From: Ignavibacteria bacterium
Lineage (GTDB): Bacteria > Bacteroidota > Ignavibacteria > Ignavibacteriales > Melioribacteraceae
DNA length: 64,000 nt
Reading direction: 5' to 3'
Assembly (NCBI GenBank): GCA_009773205.1
Contig: WPAE01000006.1
Coordinates: 147,311 to 211,310, forward strand
The notes under the pieces are model-generated. The model saw only the letters and a list, made by a program, of their open reading frames with translations. It did no database searches and was not told where the DNA came from. The stretch's first letter is position 1; every line of letters starts with the position of its first letter. The position numbers and the translations under genes are program-made. This document shows, piece after piece, positions 8,865 to 16,196 of this stretch.

Positions 8865-9992
8865 ATGATAAATAGACTATTCAAGCTCCAAGAGTTACTG
8901 CAAAACCAGAAGGCATTAGTTATTTACGGACCAAGACGAGTAGGCAAAACAACACTCTTAAAGGATTACCTTAAGCGCACACAACTAAAATATAAGTTTG
9001 ATTCCGGTGATAATATTACTATTCAGAACTTGTTTAATTCTCAAGATTTCGAAAAAATAAATGCTTATGCAGGTGGCTATGAACTAATAGCAATAGATGA
9101 GGCACAGCAGATAAAAAATATTGGAATGGGATTAAAAATTCTTGTAGATAATAATCCTGAGCTTAAAATAATTGTTACCGGTTCATCATCATTCGATCTC
9201 TCTCAAAAAATTGGGGAGCCGCTAACCGGCAGAAAAAAGACCATTCTTCTTTATCCATTTTCTCAACAAGAACTATTAAACAAATACAATAAGCATGAGC
9301 TTAAAGAAAAACTTTCTGACTTTCTGATTTTCGGAAGCTATCCAGAAGTTATCACAACAGAAAAGCAGTCTGACAAAATTGAAATTCTTACGGAACTTGT
9401 AAATTCTTATTTGCTTAAAGATATACTTTCTCTAGGCGGCATTCGCGGCGCTAAGGAACTTCTGGATTTACTAAAACTTCTGGCATTTCAAGTTGGCAGC
9501 GAAGTTTCTCTTAATGAACTTGCCACTCAAATAAAGATGGATGTTAAAACGGTTGCCCGCTATATAGACATTCTCGAAAAAGGATTTGTTATTAAACGGT
9601 TAGCAGCTTTTAGCCGTAACTTAAGAAAAGAAATTGCGAAAAAATCTAAGTATTACTTTTGGGATAACGGAATTAGAAATGCTGTTATCCTTCAGTTTAA
9701 TGGATTGAGCGATAGAAACGATATAGGCAGTTTGTTCGAAAATTTTATTATGATGGAAAGAACAAAATACATTTCTAATAATTTCATTTACACTAATTCT
9801 TATTTTTGGCGGACGTATAACGGAAATGAAATTGACATAATTGAAGAAAGGGATGGAAAGTTAAATACATATGAACTTAAATACGCAGAAAATGCCAAAG
9901 TAAAACAGCCAAAAGAGTTTTTTAATGAATATAGTGAAGCGCAGTTCCACTTTATTAATTCTGCTAACTATTTGAATTTTATTTTACCGTGA
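8865..9992 (+). CDS. AAA ATPase with DUF4143-type C-terminal domain
   Basis: A 375-residue cytoplasmic protein. Walker A is GPRRVGKTT (residues about 22-30) and Walker B is ELIAIDEAQ (about 75). The sensor motif IIVTGSSSFDL and the 'GEPLTGRKKTILLYPFS' segment are hallmarks of the archaeal-type/DUF4143 ATPase family. A winged-helix-like region (ELATQIKMDVKTVARYIDIL) and a C-terminal nuclease-like fold (GNEIDIIEER, ELKYAEN) follow; the latter has the D-x(n)-E-x-K pattern of PD-(D/E)XK proteins. The cellular role of the family is not settled. The gene is paralogous to the one at 11304-12440 on the other strand. Flanked by repeats and toxin-antitoxin genes, which suggests accessory DNA. Confidence 0.88.
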   Translation: MINRLFKLQELLQNQKALVIYGPRRVGKTTLLKDYLKRTQLKYKFDSGDNITIQNLFNSQDFEKINAYAGGYELIAIDEAQQIKNIGMGLKILVDNNPELKIIVTGSSSFDLSQKIGEPLTGRKKTILLYPFSQQELLNKYNKHELKEKLSDFLIFGSYPEVITTEKQSDKIEILTELVNSYLLKDILSLGGIRGAKELLDLLKLLAFQVGSEVSLNELATQIKMDVKTVARYIDILEKGFVIKRLAAFSRNLRKEIAKKSKYYFWDNGIRNAVILQFNGLSDRNDIGSLFENFIMMERTKYISNNFIYTNSYFWRTYNGNEIDIIEERDGKLNTYELKYAENAKVKQPKEFFNEYSEAQFHFINSANYLNFILP

Positions 9993-10176
9993 AAAACCAA
10001 GAAGAGATCTTGTTAATTGGTTTGCTGAAACGGATCAACTTAATTGATGATGGGCGTTCGGGTTATATTAAAAGGCTATTTGATTTCTCTTCTTAAATAG
10101 CGCTCAAGTTTCTTCGCCGCCTTTAAGTTGCTTTGAGTGCAATTATTAAATAGATTAGAAACAAAAATTATTGTTT

Positions 10177-10401
10177 ATGGAAAAGCTAACCGAAAGAATT
10201 ACGATAAATCCCAATCAATGCGGCGGCAGACCTTGCATTAGAGGGATGAGAATAAGAGTAGTTGATGTATTGGATCTATTCGCTGCCGGCTTGAGTGCCG
10301 AACAAATTCTGATTGAACTTCCCGATTTAGAAATTGAAGATTTGGCTGCTTCACTTTTATATGCACGAAAGAAAATTGACCATCCTGTTATAGCAGCATG
10401 A
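10177..10401 (+). CDS. DUF433 antitoxin-like protein
   Basis: A 74-residue protein, MEKLTERITINPNQCGGRP..., with the family motif GGRPCIRGMRIRV, then a helical segment with LSAEQILIELPDLEIEDL. DUF433 proteins are small helix-turn-helix proteins often encoded beside DUF5615 PIN-like toxins. No such partner lies next to it here, so it may be an orphan antitoxin or may have lost its toxin. I take the ATG at 10177 rather than the in-frame TTG at 10171. The MNT gene follows after 24 bp. Confidence 0.8.
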   Translation: MEKLTERITINPNQCGGRPCIRGMRIRVVDVLDLFAAGLSAEQILIELPDLEIEDLAASLLYARKKIDHPVIAA

Positions 10402-10425
10402 AAATCGAAAGGATATACAATTAAT

Positions 10426-10740
10426 ATGTTATCTCAAAATGAATTAGATTTTATTAAAACCCGCCTCTCTCTAAAGTTTGATCCGGATAAAGTAATTTTA
10501 TTTGGCTCTCAAGCAAGAGAGCAAGACGATAAGTTTAGCGATGTTGATTTATTAGTTTTAACAAATCCGAATGGCAGCCGCCGAAAATTAATGCTTGCAA
10601 TGGATAGGGAATTGCGCGGTTTAAACTACGCCAGAGATATTGTTATACTTTCTACTGAAGAATTTGAAAGGGATAAAGATATAGTTGGCACAATTGCCCG
10701 GTATGCGAACAAGGAAGGCAAAGTAATTTATGCAAGATGA
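10426..10740 (+). CDS. MNT-type minimal nucleotidyltransferase (antitoxin candidate)
   Basis: A 104-residue protein with the nucleotidyltransferase motif ILFGSQAREQDDKFSDVDLLVL: GS with a downstream DxD that binds metal and nucleotide. The same fold occurs in MntA antitoxins, which in known systems AMPylate and silence the HEPN partner. The stop overlaps the HEPN start by 11 bp, which indicates coupled translation. Function in this pair is inferred from the family and context. Confidence 0.88.
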   Translation: MLSQNELDFIKTRLSLKFDPDKVILFGSQAREQDDKFSDVDLLVLTNPNGSRRKLMLAMDRELRGLNYARDIVILSTEEFERDKDIVGTIARYANKEGKVIYAR

Positions 10741-11122
10741 AAAGAGCAGAAAAGTAATGAGATGGATTCAATATGCTGAAGAAGATATAAAACTTGCCGA
10801 GCATAGTTTAACTTTGGAAAGCTCATGTCCGTACCGTTTAACGGCATATCATGCACAGCAATGTGTTGAAAAGTACTTAAAAGCAGTATTGGTTCATCAT
10901 CAAATTGATTTTCCATACACCCACAGTATAACCCGGCTATTAGAGCTGTTACAGCCAGTGCTGAGCAGTACAGAATATTCAGATGCCGAAATGCTTTCTG
11001 CTTATGCAATAACTACAAGGTATCCCGGAGAAGATGAAGAAGTAACAAAAGATGAAGCCGTGGAAGCCATCAAGATTGCAAAAACCACAGTAGAGCAAAT
11101 CCGTAGTTTGATGAAATGGTAA
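10730..11122 (+). CDS. HEPN-domain protein (toxin candidate)
   Basis: A 130-residue helical protein of the COG2250-like HEPN group. The characteristic segment YRLTAYHAQQCVEKYLKA contains R-x4-H, compatible with the HEPN RNase motif. The N-terminal WIQYAEEDIKLAEHSL is typical. It overlaps the upstream MNT gene, forming a two-gene MNT/HEPN toxin-antitoxin-like unit. Its C-terminal 22 codons and the following non-coding sequence are duplicated at 12668-12802. Confidence 0.85.
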   Translation: MQDEKSRKVMRWIQYAEEDIKLAEHSLTLESSCPYRLTAYHAQQCVEKYLKAVLVHHQIDFPYTHSITRLLELLQPVLSSTEYSDAEMLSAYAITTRYPGEDEEVTKDEAVEAIKIAKTTVEQIRSLMKW

Positions 11123-11188
11123 ACAAGCTCTGACTGAAATCCAAACCGCCTTTCCAATCTCTCCCAAAAACTTTTTCCCAGCATCCAG
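11054..11188 (+). repeat. 135-bp duplicated segment, copy 1 (HEPN tail plus downstream)
   Basis: This covers the last codons of the HEPN gene and about 66 bp beyond its stop. It is nearly identical to 12668-12802, including 'AACAAGCTCTGACTGAAATC' and 'CTCCCAAAAACTTTTTCCC'. It is followed by short tandem 'CAGCATCC' units. Confidence 0.85.
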
Positions 11189-11303
11189 AATCCAGCATCC
11201 ATTATCCAGTATAAAGTAACCAGCATCCAGTTGTTGCAGATTCCTATATTGCTGAAGCAAGGAGAATTTTAGATGTACTGAGTATTCGTCATCGCATAAA
11301 AAG

Positions 11304-12440
11304 CTAACCGTTTACCACCCAATCAAAATAGTTCTCTTGAGAAATAACATCAAAGCCTGCATCGGGATATGATTTTTTCCATGCAGCGGGAGCTTTAATT
11401 TTATCTGCTTTCCATTTGAACTCATAACCATATAAATTTCCACCACGCTCTTCAACAAGGTCAATTTCTTGCTGATCATAAGTTCGCCAGAAGTAATTGT
11501 TTGTTATCATACCTGAATAGGTTTGGTGCTTAATTCTTTCACTCATTATGTAATTTTCCCATAGCATTCCGGTATCGCTGCGTAAATTCAATGGACTAAA
11601 ATTTGCGATTACAGCATTCCTAATCCCATTGTCATAAAAATACCATTTTGAATGCTTCACAATTTCTTTTCTAAGGTTCCGGCTAAATCCTTCGAGCTTG
11701 TATAACACAAAAACCTTAGATAACAAATCAAGATATTTCTCTACAGTTGCACGGTTAATCTGTAACTGAGAGGCTAACTCTTGGATTGACACCTGACTGC
11801 CAACTTGAAAAGATATTAACCTTAGCAAGTTTATTATTCGTGATGAATTCTTAATATTCTCGAACATCAGAATATCTTTTAGGAGATATGAATTAATTAT
11901 TTCTTTTAAGTACTCAGATTTCTCTTCCAAATTTTTAATTAATGTTACTTCGGGATAATTTCCATAAATCAATCGTAAATGAAGGTTTTCTCTTCTCTCG
12001 ATTATAGTGTCAGTGTGCATAAGTTCTTGCTCTGAGAAGGGAAATAGAGTGAAAGTAATTTTTCTTCCGGTTAATGGCTCTCCGGTCTCTCCAAGAATAT
12101 CAAATGCTGATGAACCCGTTATAATGATCTTTATATTTTCAATCTCATCAACCATCAATTTCAATTTTGTACCTATACCTGGAATTTTTTGAGCTTCATC
12201 TATAAACAGCAACCGCTTATTACCAATCAGTTGCTTATAATTTTGTACCGTACGTTTTTCAAGGAGATCATGTGTGGAAAAGTCTTCTCCATTTAAAATG
12301 AGATATGGCTCATCAATAGTTTCTGTAATTTGCTTTAGAAGGATTGTTTTTCCAACTCTACGTGGACCTAGAAGCAGAATAACTTTATTTGGTTTTAACG
12401 AGCTAATTAATTTTTTCTTAATTGACCTATCGAGTCTCAT
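11304..12440 (-). CDS. AAA ATPase with DUF4143-type C-terminal domain (second copy)
   Basis: A 378-residue paralogue of the protein at 8865-9992, on the opposite strand. Walker A is GPRRVGKTI, Walker B KRLLFIDEAQ, sensor IIITGSSAFDILGETGEPLTGRK. A winged-helix-like segment (ELASQLQINRATVEKYLDLL) and a C-terminal nuclease-like region (QQEIDLVEERGGNLYGYEFKW) follow. The start is the ATG at 12440-12438, preferred over the TTG two codons upstream. The two ATPase genes face each other across the DUF433-MNT-HEPN block. The family role is unresolved. Confidence 0.88.
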   Translation of the reverse strand: MRLDRSIKKKLISSLKPNKVILLLGPRRVGKTILLKQITETIDEPYLILNGEDFSTHDLLEKRTVQNYKQLIGNKRLLFIDEAQKIPGIGTKLKLMVDEIENIKIIITGSSAFDILGETGEPLTGRKITFTLFPFSEQELMHTDTIIERRENLHLRLIYGNYPEVTLIKNLEEKSEYLKEIINSYLLKDILMFENIKNSSRIINLLRLISFQVGSQVSIQELASQLQINRATVEKYLDLLSKVFVLYKLEGFSRNLRKEIVKHSKWYFYDNGIRNAVIANFSPLNLRSDTGMLWENYIMSERIKHQTYSGMITNNYFWRTYDQQEIDLVEERGGNLYGYEFKWKADKIKAPAAWKKSYPDAGFDVISQENYFDWVVNG

Positions 12441-12545
12441 TATCAAAATTCCGCTGTTTTGCTGGCGGAATTTACATTAATTCCTATACTGAAACAACGG
12501 AATTCTTAAAATTTTGTTGGAAGTGAGCGAAAAACCCAACTTAAT

Positions 12546-12663
12546 GGCACATCTAAAAACTGTTGTTTTAAAAAAAATCACGCTAAGTTCGCAAAGAAAA
12601 ATCAATCCGCCTATCGGCGGACGCAAAGTCCGCCGCGGCGGATAGATGTTTTTAGAAGTGCCC
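12546..12663. repeat. Family A palindromic repeat, copy 3
   Basis: A 118-bp element, GGCACATCTAAAAA at the left and TTTTTAGAAGTGCCC at the right. The interior holds 'CACGCTAAGTTCGCAAAG' and a GC-rich palindrome 'CCGCC...GGCGG'. Its right end abuts the HEPN-gene fragment, so the insertion may mark the breakpoint of the duplication. Confidence 0.75.
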
Positions 12664-12736
12664 AGAAGAAGCTGTTGAAGCCATCAAGATTGCAAAAACC
12701 ACAGCAATGAAAATCCGTAGTTTGATGAAATGGTAA
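12664..12736 (+). pseudogene. C-terminal fragment of a HEPN gene
   Basis: It encodes EEAVEAIKIAKTTAMKIRSLMKW followed by the same stop and downstream DNA as the intact HEPN gene ending at 11122. There is no start or catalytic region. Only the tail remains, cut off exactly at the family A repeat. Confidence 0.8.
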
Positions 12737-12802
12737 ACAAGCTCTGACTGAAATCCAAACCGCCTTTCTAATCTCTCCCAAAAACTTTTTCCCAGCATCC
12801 AG
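12668..12802 (+). repeat. 135-bp duplicated segment, copy 2
   Basis: The partner of 11054-11188, same length and orientation. Differences are mainly in the HEPN-tail codons. The stretch after it to 13005 has AT-rich tandem motifs (AAATTCCAAATTCCAAATTCC, quoted in part) and 'CAGCATC' units, then a TATATTGC box before the kinase gene. Confidence 0.85.
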
Positions 12803-13005
12803 CATCCAAAATAGAAGCAAGCACAAAATCTTAAATCCAAATTCCAAATTCCAAATTCCAAAATTAAATCCAGCATCAAGCATCAAGTAACCAGCATCCA
12901 GTATCATAAATAGTGTCATTCAATCAATGCCTTGCAAAAACCACGCTTTCAGTTTTTCAATCAACACATTTTATTATATTGCATTAAAATTTTGCGATAT
13001 TTTTT

Positions 13006-14919
13006 ATGGAAAACTTGATCGGGAAAGTGATTGATAACTTTCGTGTTGTTTCCGTTCTCGGTAAGGGAGGAATGGGAATTGTATATAAAGCCTACGATAC
13101 CAGATTAGACCGTTATGTTGCCATTAAACTGCTAAGCTCTTCTGTAATTGATAAGGACCGTTTTGTTGAACGATTCAAGCGAGAAGCTAAAAACCAAGCA
13201 AAGCTAACTCATCCAAATATTGTTGCCGTGTACGGTTTTATAGAGTATTCCAATCTGCTTGGAATTGTTATGGAGTATGTTGAAGGTGAAAGTCTTGAAA
13301 AGGTGATTGATATACAGGGCAGATTCAACCTCCAAGATGTTGTTTACATTTTAAAACACTTGCTTCAAGGCATTGGTTACGCCCACCAAAAAGGCTTTAT
13401 TCACCGCGATATAAAACCATCCAACATAATTCTTAACAAAGAGGGAATTACTAAGATAATGGATTTTGGAATTTCCAAATCCTTATTTGATAATAATATG
13501 ACCCAAACTGGGTCTAAAATTGGTACAGTTTATTATATGAGTCCAGAGCAAATTCGCGGGCATGATGTAACTAATAAAAGCGATATTTATTCTATTGGCT
13601 GCGCAATTTACGAAATGATTGTTGGTCAGCCTCCTTTTGATTTTACAAGCGAATATGAGGTTATGGATGGGCATCTTAAAAAGACAGTTCCTAAGATTAG
13701 CGAGCGAGTAACTGGAATACCAGAAAAATTGGAAAAGATACTTACCAAAGCGCTTCAAAAAGACCCTAATGCAAGATATTCTAATTGCGAAGAAATGTAC
13801 AACGAAGTTTTGGCTATAGATAAACAGCTTTCCAAAATTCAAACAAGTTATTTTGAAAAAATACCTCCGAGAAGTAAAAAATATAAATTCTTTGCAGTGT
13901 CTACATTTGCCGGCTCCGGAGTTTTTCTTCTTGTATTAATGTACTTTGTTATAAACCAAGTTTCGGCAATTCTTGAAAGCAACGAATTAGAAAAGTTTAA
14001 GAAATATAGCATTCAGACTTTGTTTGAATCTGAAAACAAAAAAATGAAGTTATCTGAAATAACAAGAGTACCAAGTGGAGTTATTGCCAACTTGAATTCT
14101 ATTTCTTTCGCCTCCGATGTAAACTATGCTGTTATAGTTGGAGATTCCAGTTCAGTCTTAACTTCTAAAGATGGCGGGGATACTTGGCTTAAGAAACTAA
14201 CTTCGCGAAAATTGAATCTGAGTGATGTTCATTTACTTCGCAACGGAAATGCTGTTCTTGTTGGGGATTCATCTGCAATTTATTTAGGAATTAATAATCT
14301 CGATTCGCTAATTCAAATTTCTCAACCTCAAGGAACTACTTTTTTTAGGGTAAAGTTCTTTAACCAAACTGGATATATTACAGGAAACAAAGGCGTAATT
14401 CTTAAATCTTTAGATGGTGGTTATTCTTGGACAAGAACCAAAACAAATACAAACGAGATCTTGTTTGATATTTCTTTCTTCAATGATAAAAAAGGGTTTG
14501 CTGTTGGATGGAACGGAACTATTCTAGCTACTACAAACGGGGGAGATAGCTGGTACAAAGTTAAGATTGAGGATGCTGCAATAGAAAATAATTATTTGAA
14601 ATCTATTGATCTTAACTATAAAGGATACGGATTAATTGTAGGGGGTGATGGAACAATCCTTCGTACAACAAATTTTGGCAATAGCTGGGAAAAACTTGAT
14701 ATTAAATTTTCCGGCGGGTTCCAGAAAGTAAAATTTATTAATGAAGATTTCAGCTTAATAATTGGCAGCAAAGGTGTTATTCTTGTTTCAAAAGATAAAG
14801 GTGAAACTTGGAATGTAGTTGACTCGCGTATTTACTCTAATCTTAACGGAATTTCTGTTAGCGCTTATGGAAAAATTTTCTTGGTAGGCATTAATGGAAT
14901 GATTTATAGAATTCAATAA
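13006..14919 (+). CDS. Membrane Ser/Thr protein kinase with YCF48-like sensor region
   Basis: A 637-residue protein. Residues 1-275 are a complete Hanks-type kinase: glycine loop GKGGMGIVYKAYD, VAIKLL lysine, HRDIKPSNIIL catalytic loop, DFGIS, and YYMSPEQI. A single membrane helix lies at about residues 293-315. The C-terminal region (about 345-637) has repeated GxxGxIL.T.DGG..W units such as SSSVLTSKDGGDTW, GVILKSLDGGYSW and GTILATTNGGDSW, as in YCF48/BNR-like beta-propellers, and would lie outside the cytoplasm. It is followed 10 bp later by murA, which suggests a link to envelope synthesis, as for PASTA kinases, but with a propeller sensor instead. The substrate is unknown. Confidence 0.92.
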   Translation: MENLIGKVIDNFRVVSVLGKGGMGIVYKAYDTRLDRYVAIKLLSSSVIDKDRFVERFKREAKNQAKLTHPNIVAVYGFIEYSNLLGIVMEYVEGESLEKVIDIQGRFNLQDVVYILKHLLQGIGYAHQKGFIHRDIKPSNIILNKEGITKIMDFGISKSLFDNNMTQTGSKIGTVYYMSPEQIRGHDVTNKSDIYSIGCAIYEMIVGQPPFDFTSEYEVMDGHLKKTVPKISERVTGIPEKLEKILTKALQKDPNARYSNCEEMYNEVLAIDKQLSKIQTSYFEKIPPRSKKYKFFAVSTFAGSGVFLLVLMYFVINQVSAILESNELEKFKKYSIQTLFESENKKMKLSEITRVPSGVIANLNSISFASDVNYAVIVGDSSSVLTSKDGGDTWLKKLTSRKLNLSDVHLLRNGNAVLVGDSSAIYLGINNLDSLIQISQPQGTTFFRVKFFNQTGYITGNKGVILKSLDGGYSWTRTKTNTNEILFDISFFNDKKGFAVGWNGTILATTNGGDSWYKVKIEDAAIENNYLKSIDLNYKGYGLIVGGDGTILRTTNFGNSWEKLDIKFSGGFQKVKFINEDFSLIIGSKGVILVSKDKGETWNVVDSRIYSNLNGISVSAYGKIFLVGINGMIYRIQ

Positions 14920-14929
14920 TGGAGTTGTA

Positions 14930-16195
14930 GTGGATAAGTTTGTAATACATGGCGGCAAAAAATTATCTGGAAGGGTTAAAGTAAGCGGCGCAAAAAATTC
15001 TGTATTGGCTTTACTTCCAGCAACTCTATTAAACTCTGGAATAAATACAATTGATAACGCGCCGCAGGTAAACGATGTTTATACAATGATCAAATTGCTC
15101 CATCAATTAGGGGTTGCTTCTGAGTTTTCTGAACATACTGTTAAGTTAGATACTTCTGGAATTAACAGTATGTTTGCGCCTTACGAACACGTTAAGAAAA
15201 TGCGAGCATCGGTTTATGTACTTGGTCCGCTGCTTTCCCGCTACGGATATGCAAAAGTTTCTATGCCCGGCGGATGCGCTTGGGGGCCGCGCCCAATTAA
15301 TCTTCATCTTGAAGCTATGAAAAAGCTTGGCGCTGAAATAGAACTTGAAGAAGGTTACATAATTGCAAAATCTAATAAACTTATTGGTAGTAGAATTCAT
15401 TTTGATGTTTCATCTGTTGGTGCAACCGGCAACGCAATGATGGCTGCTGTTTTGGCAAAGGGCGCAAGTTACATTTCTAACGCTGCAATTGAGCCGGAAA
15501 TAACTCAGCTTGCTGAATATCTCAACTTGATGGGCGCAAAAATTAATGGTGTTGGAACAACTGTTCTCGAAATTGAAGGAGTTGACGAACTTAAACCAGC
15601 TTCGATCTCAAATATTTCTGATAGAATTGAAGCGGGCACGCTTCTATGCGCTGCAGCAATAACAAAAAGCAATATCCAACTCGAATACAATTCGCCCGAA
15701 CATATTGATTCTGTAATTGCTAAACTTGCTGATAGCGGAGTTCAAACTTCTTTTAATGATGGAATATTAAGTTTATCCGCACAGATCACTTCGGCAAGTA
15801 GTGTTGATGTAACTACTTCAGTTTATCCAGGTTTCCCAACAGATATGCAGGCACAATGGATGTCGTTTATGTCGCTTGCTGAAGGTACATCAACAGTAAC
15901 CGATAATATTTACCATGATAGGTTTAACCACGTTCCAGAGCTTGTTAGATTAGGCGCAAAGATTGAAGTTAACAATAACAGCGCAATAGTAAAGGGTGTA
16001 AAATCTTTACGCGGCGCTAAAGTTATGAGCACAGATTTACGTGCGAGCGCTTGTTTAGTTATTGCAGGACTTGCTGCAGAAGGAACTACCGAAGTATTGA
16101 GAATTTATCATCTTGATCGCGGTTATCAAAAAATAGAAGAAAAACTAAAAACGCTTGGCGCAGATATCCAAAGAGAAACAACTACGGAATTTTAG
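14930..16195 (+). CDS. murA: UDP-N-acetylglucosamine 1-carboxyvinyltransferase
   Basis: First committed step of peptidoglycan synthesis: transfers enolpyruvate from PEP to UDP-GlcNAc in the cytosol. 421 residues, normal length. The N-terminus MDKFVIHGGKKLSGRVKVSGAKNS is typical (cited in part). The catalytic Cys is C116 in PGGCAWGPRPINLH, the position targeted by fosfomycin. RIEAGT and FPTDMQAQ are conserved. GTG start at 14930 with GGAG 5 nt upstream, 10 bp after the kinase gene, so they are probably one operon. Confidence 0.97.
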   Translation: MDKFVIHGGKKLSGRVKVSGAKNSVLALLPATLLNSGINTIDNAPQVNDVYTMIKLLHQLGVASEFSEHTVKLDTSGINSMFAPYEHVKKMRASVYVLGPLLSRYGYAKVSMPGGCAWGPRPINLHLEAMKKLGAEIELEEGYIIAKSNKLIGSRIHFDVSSVGATGNAMMAAVLAKGASYISNAAIEPEITQLAEYLNLMGAKINGVGTTVLEIEGVDELKPASISNISDRIEAGTLLCAAAITKSNIQLEYNSPEHIDSVIAKLADSGVQTSFNDGILSLSAQITSASSVDVTTSVYPGFPTDMQAQWMSFMSLAEGTSTVTDNIYHDRFNHVPELVRLGAKIEVNNNSAIVKGVKSLRGAKVMSTDLRASACLVIAGLAAEGTTEVLRIYHLDRGYQKIEEKLKTLGADIQRETTTEF

Positions 16196-16196
16196 A

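Noticed and set aside
9989..10096. 35-codon frame overlapping the stop of the first DUF4143 ATPase (GTGA)
   Set aside because: Too short, no ribosome site of its own, no recognisable family; could be chance.
10728..11260. Open frames on the minus strand across the HEPN gene
   Set aside because: They are antisense to a clear HEPN gene and include the non-coding duplicated segment.
12803..12900. Possible CRISPR-like array from short tandem units (CAGCATCC, AAATTCC)
   Set aside because: The units are simple tandem or degenerate runs of less than 10 bp without regular spacers; no cas genes nearby.
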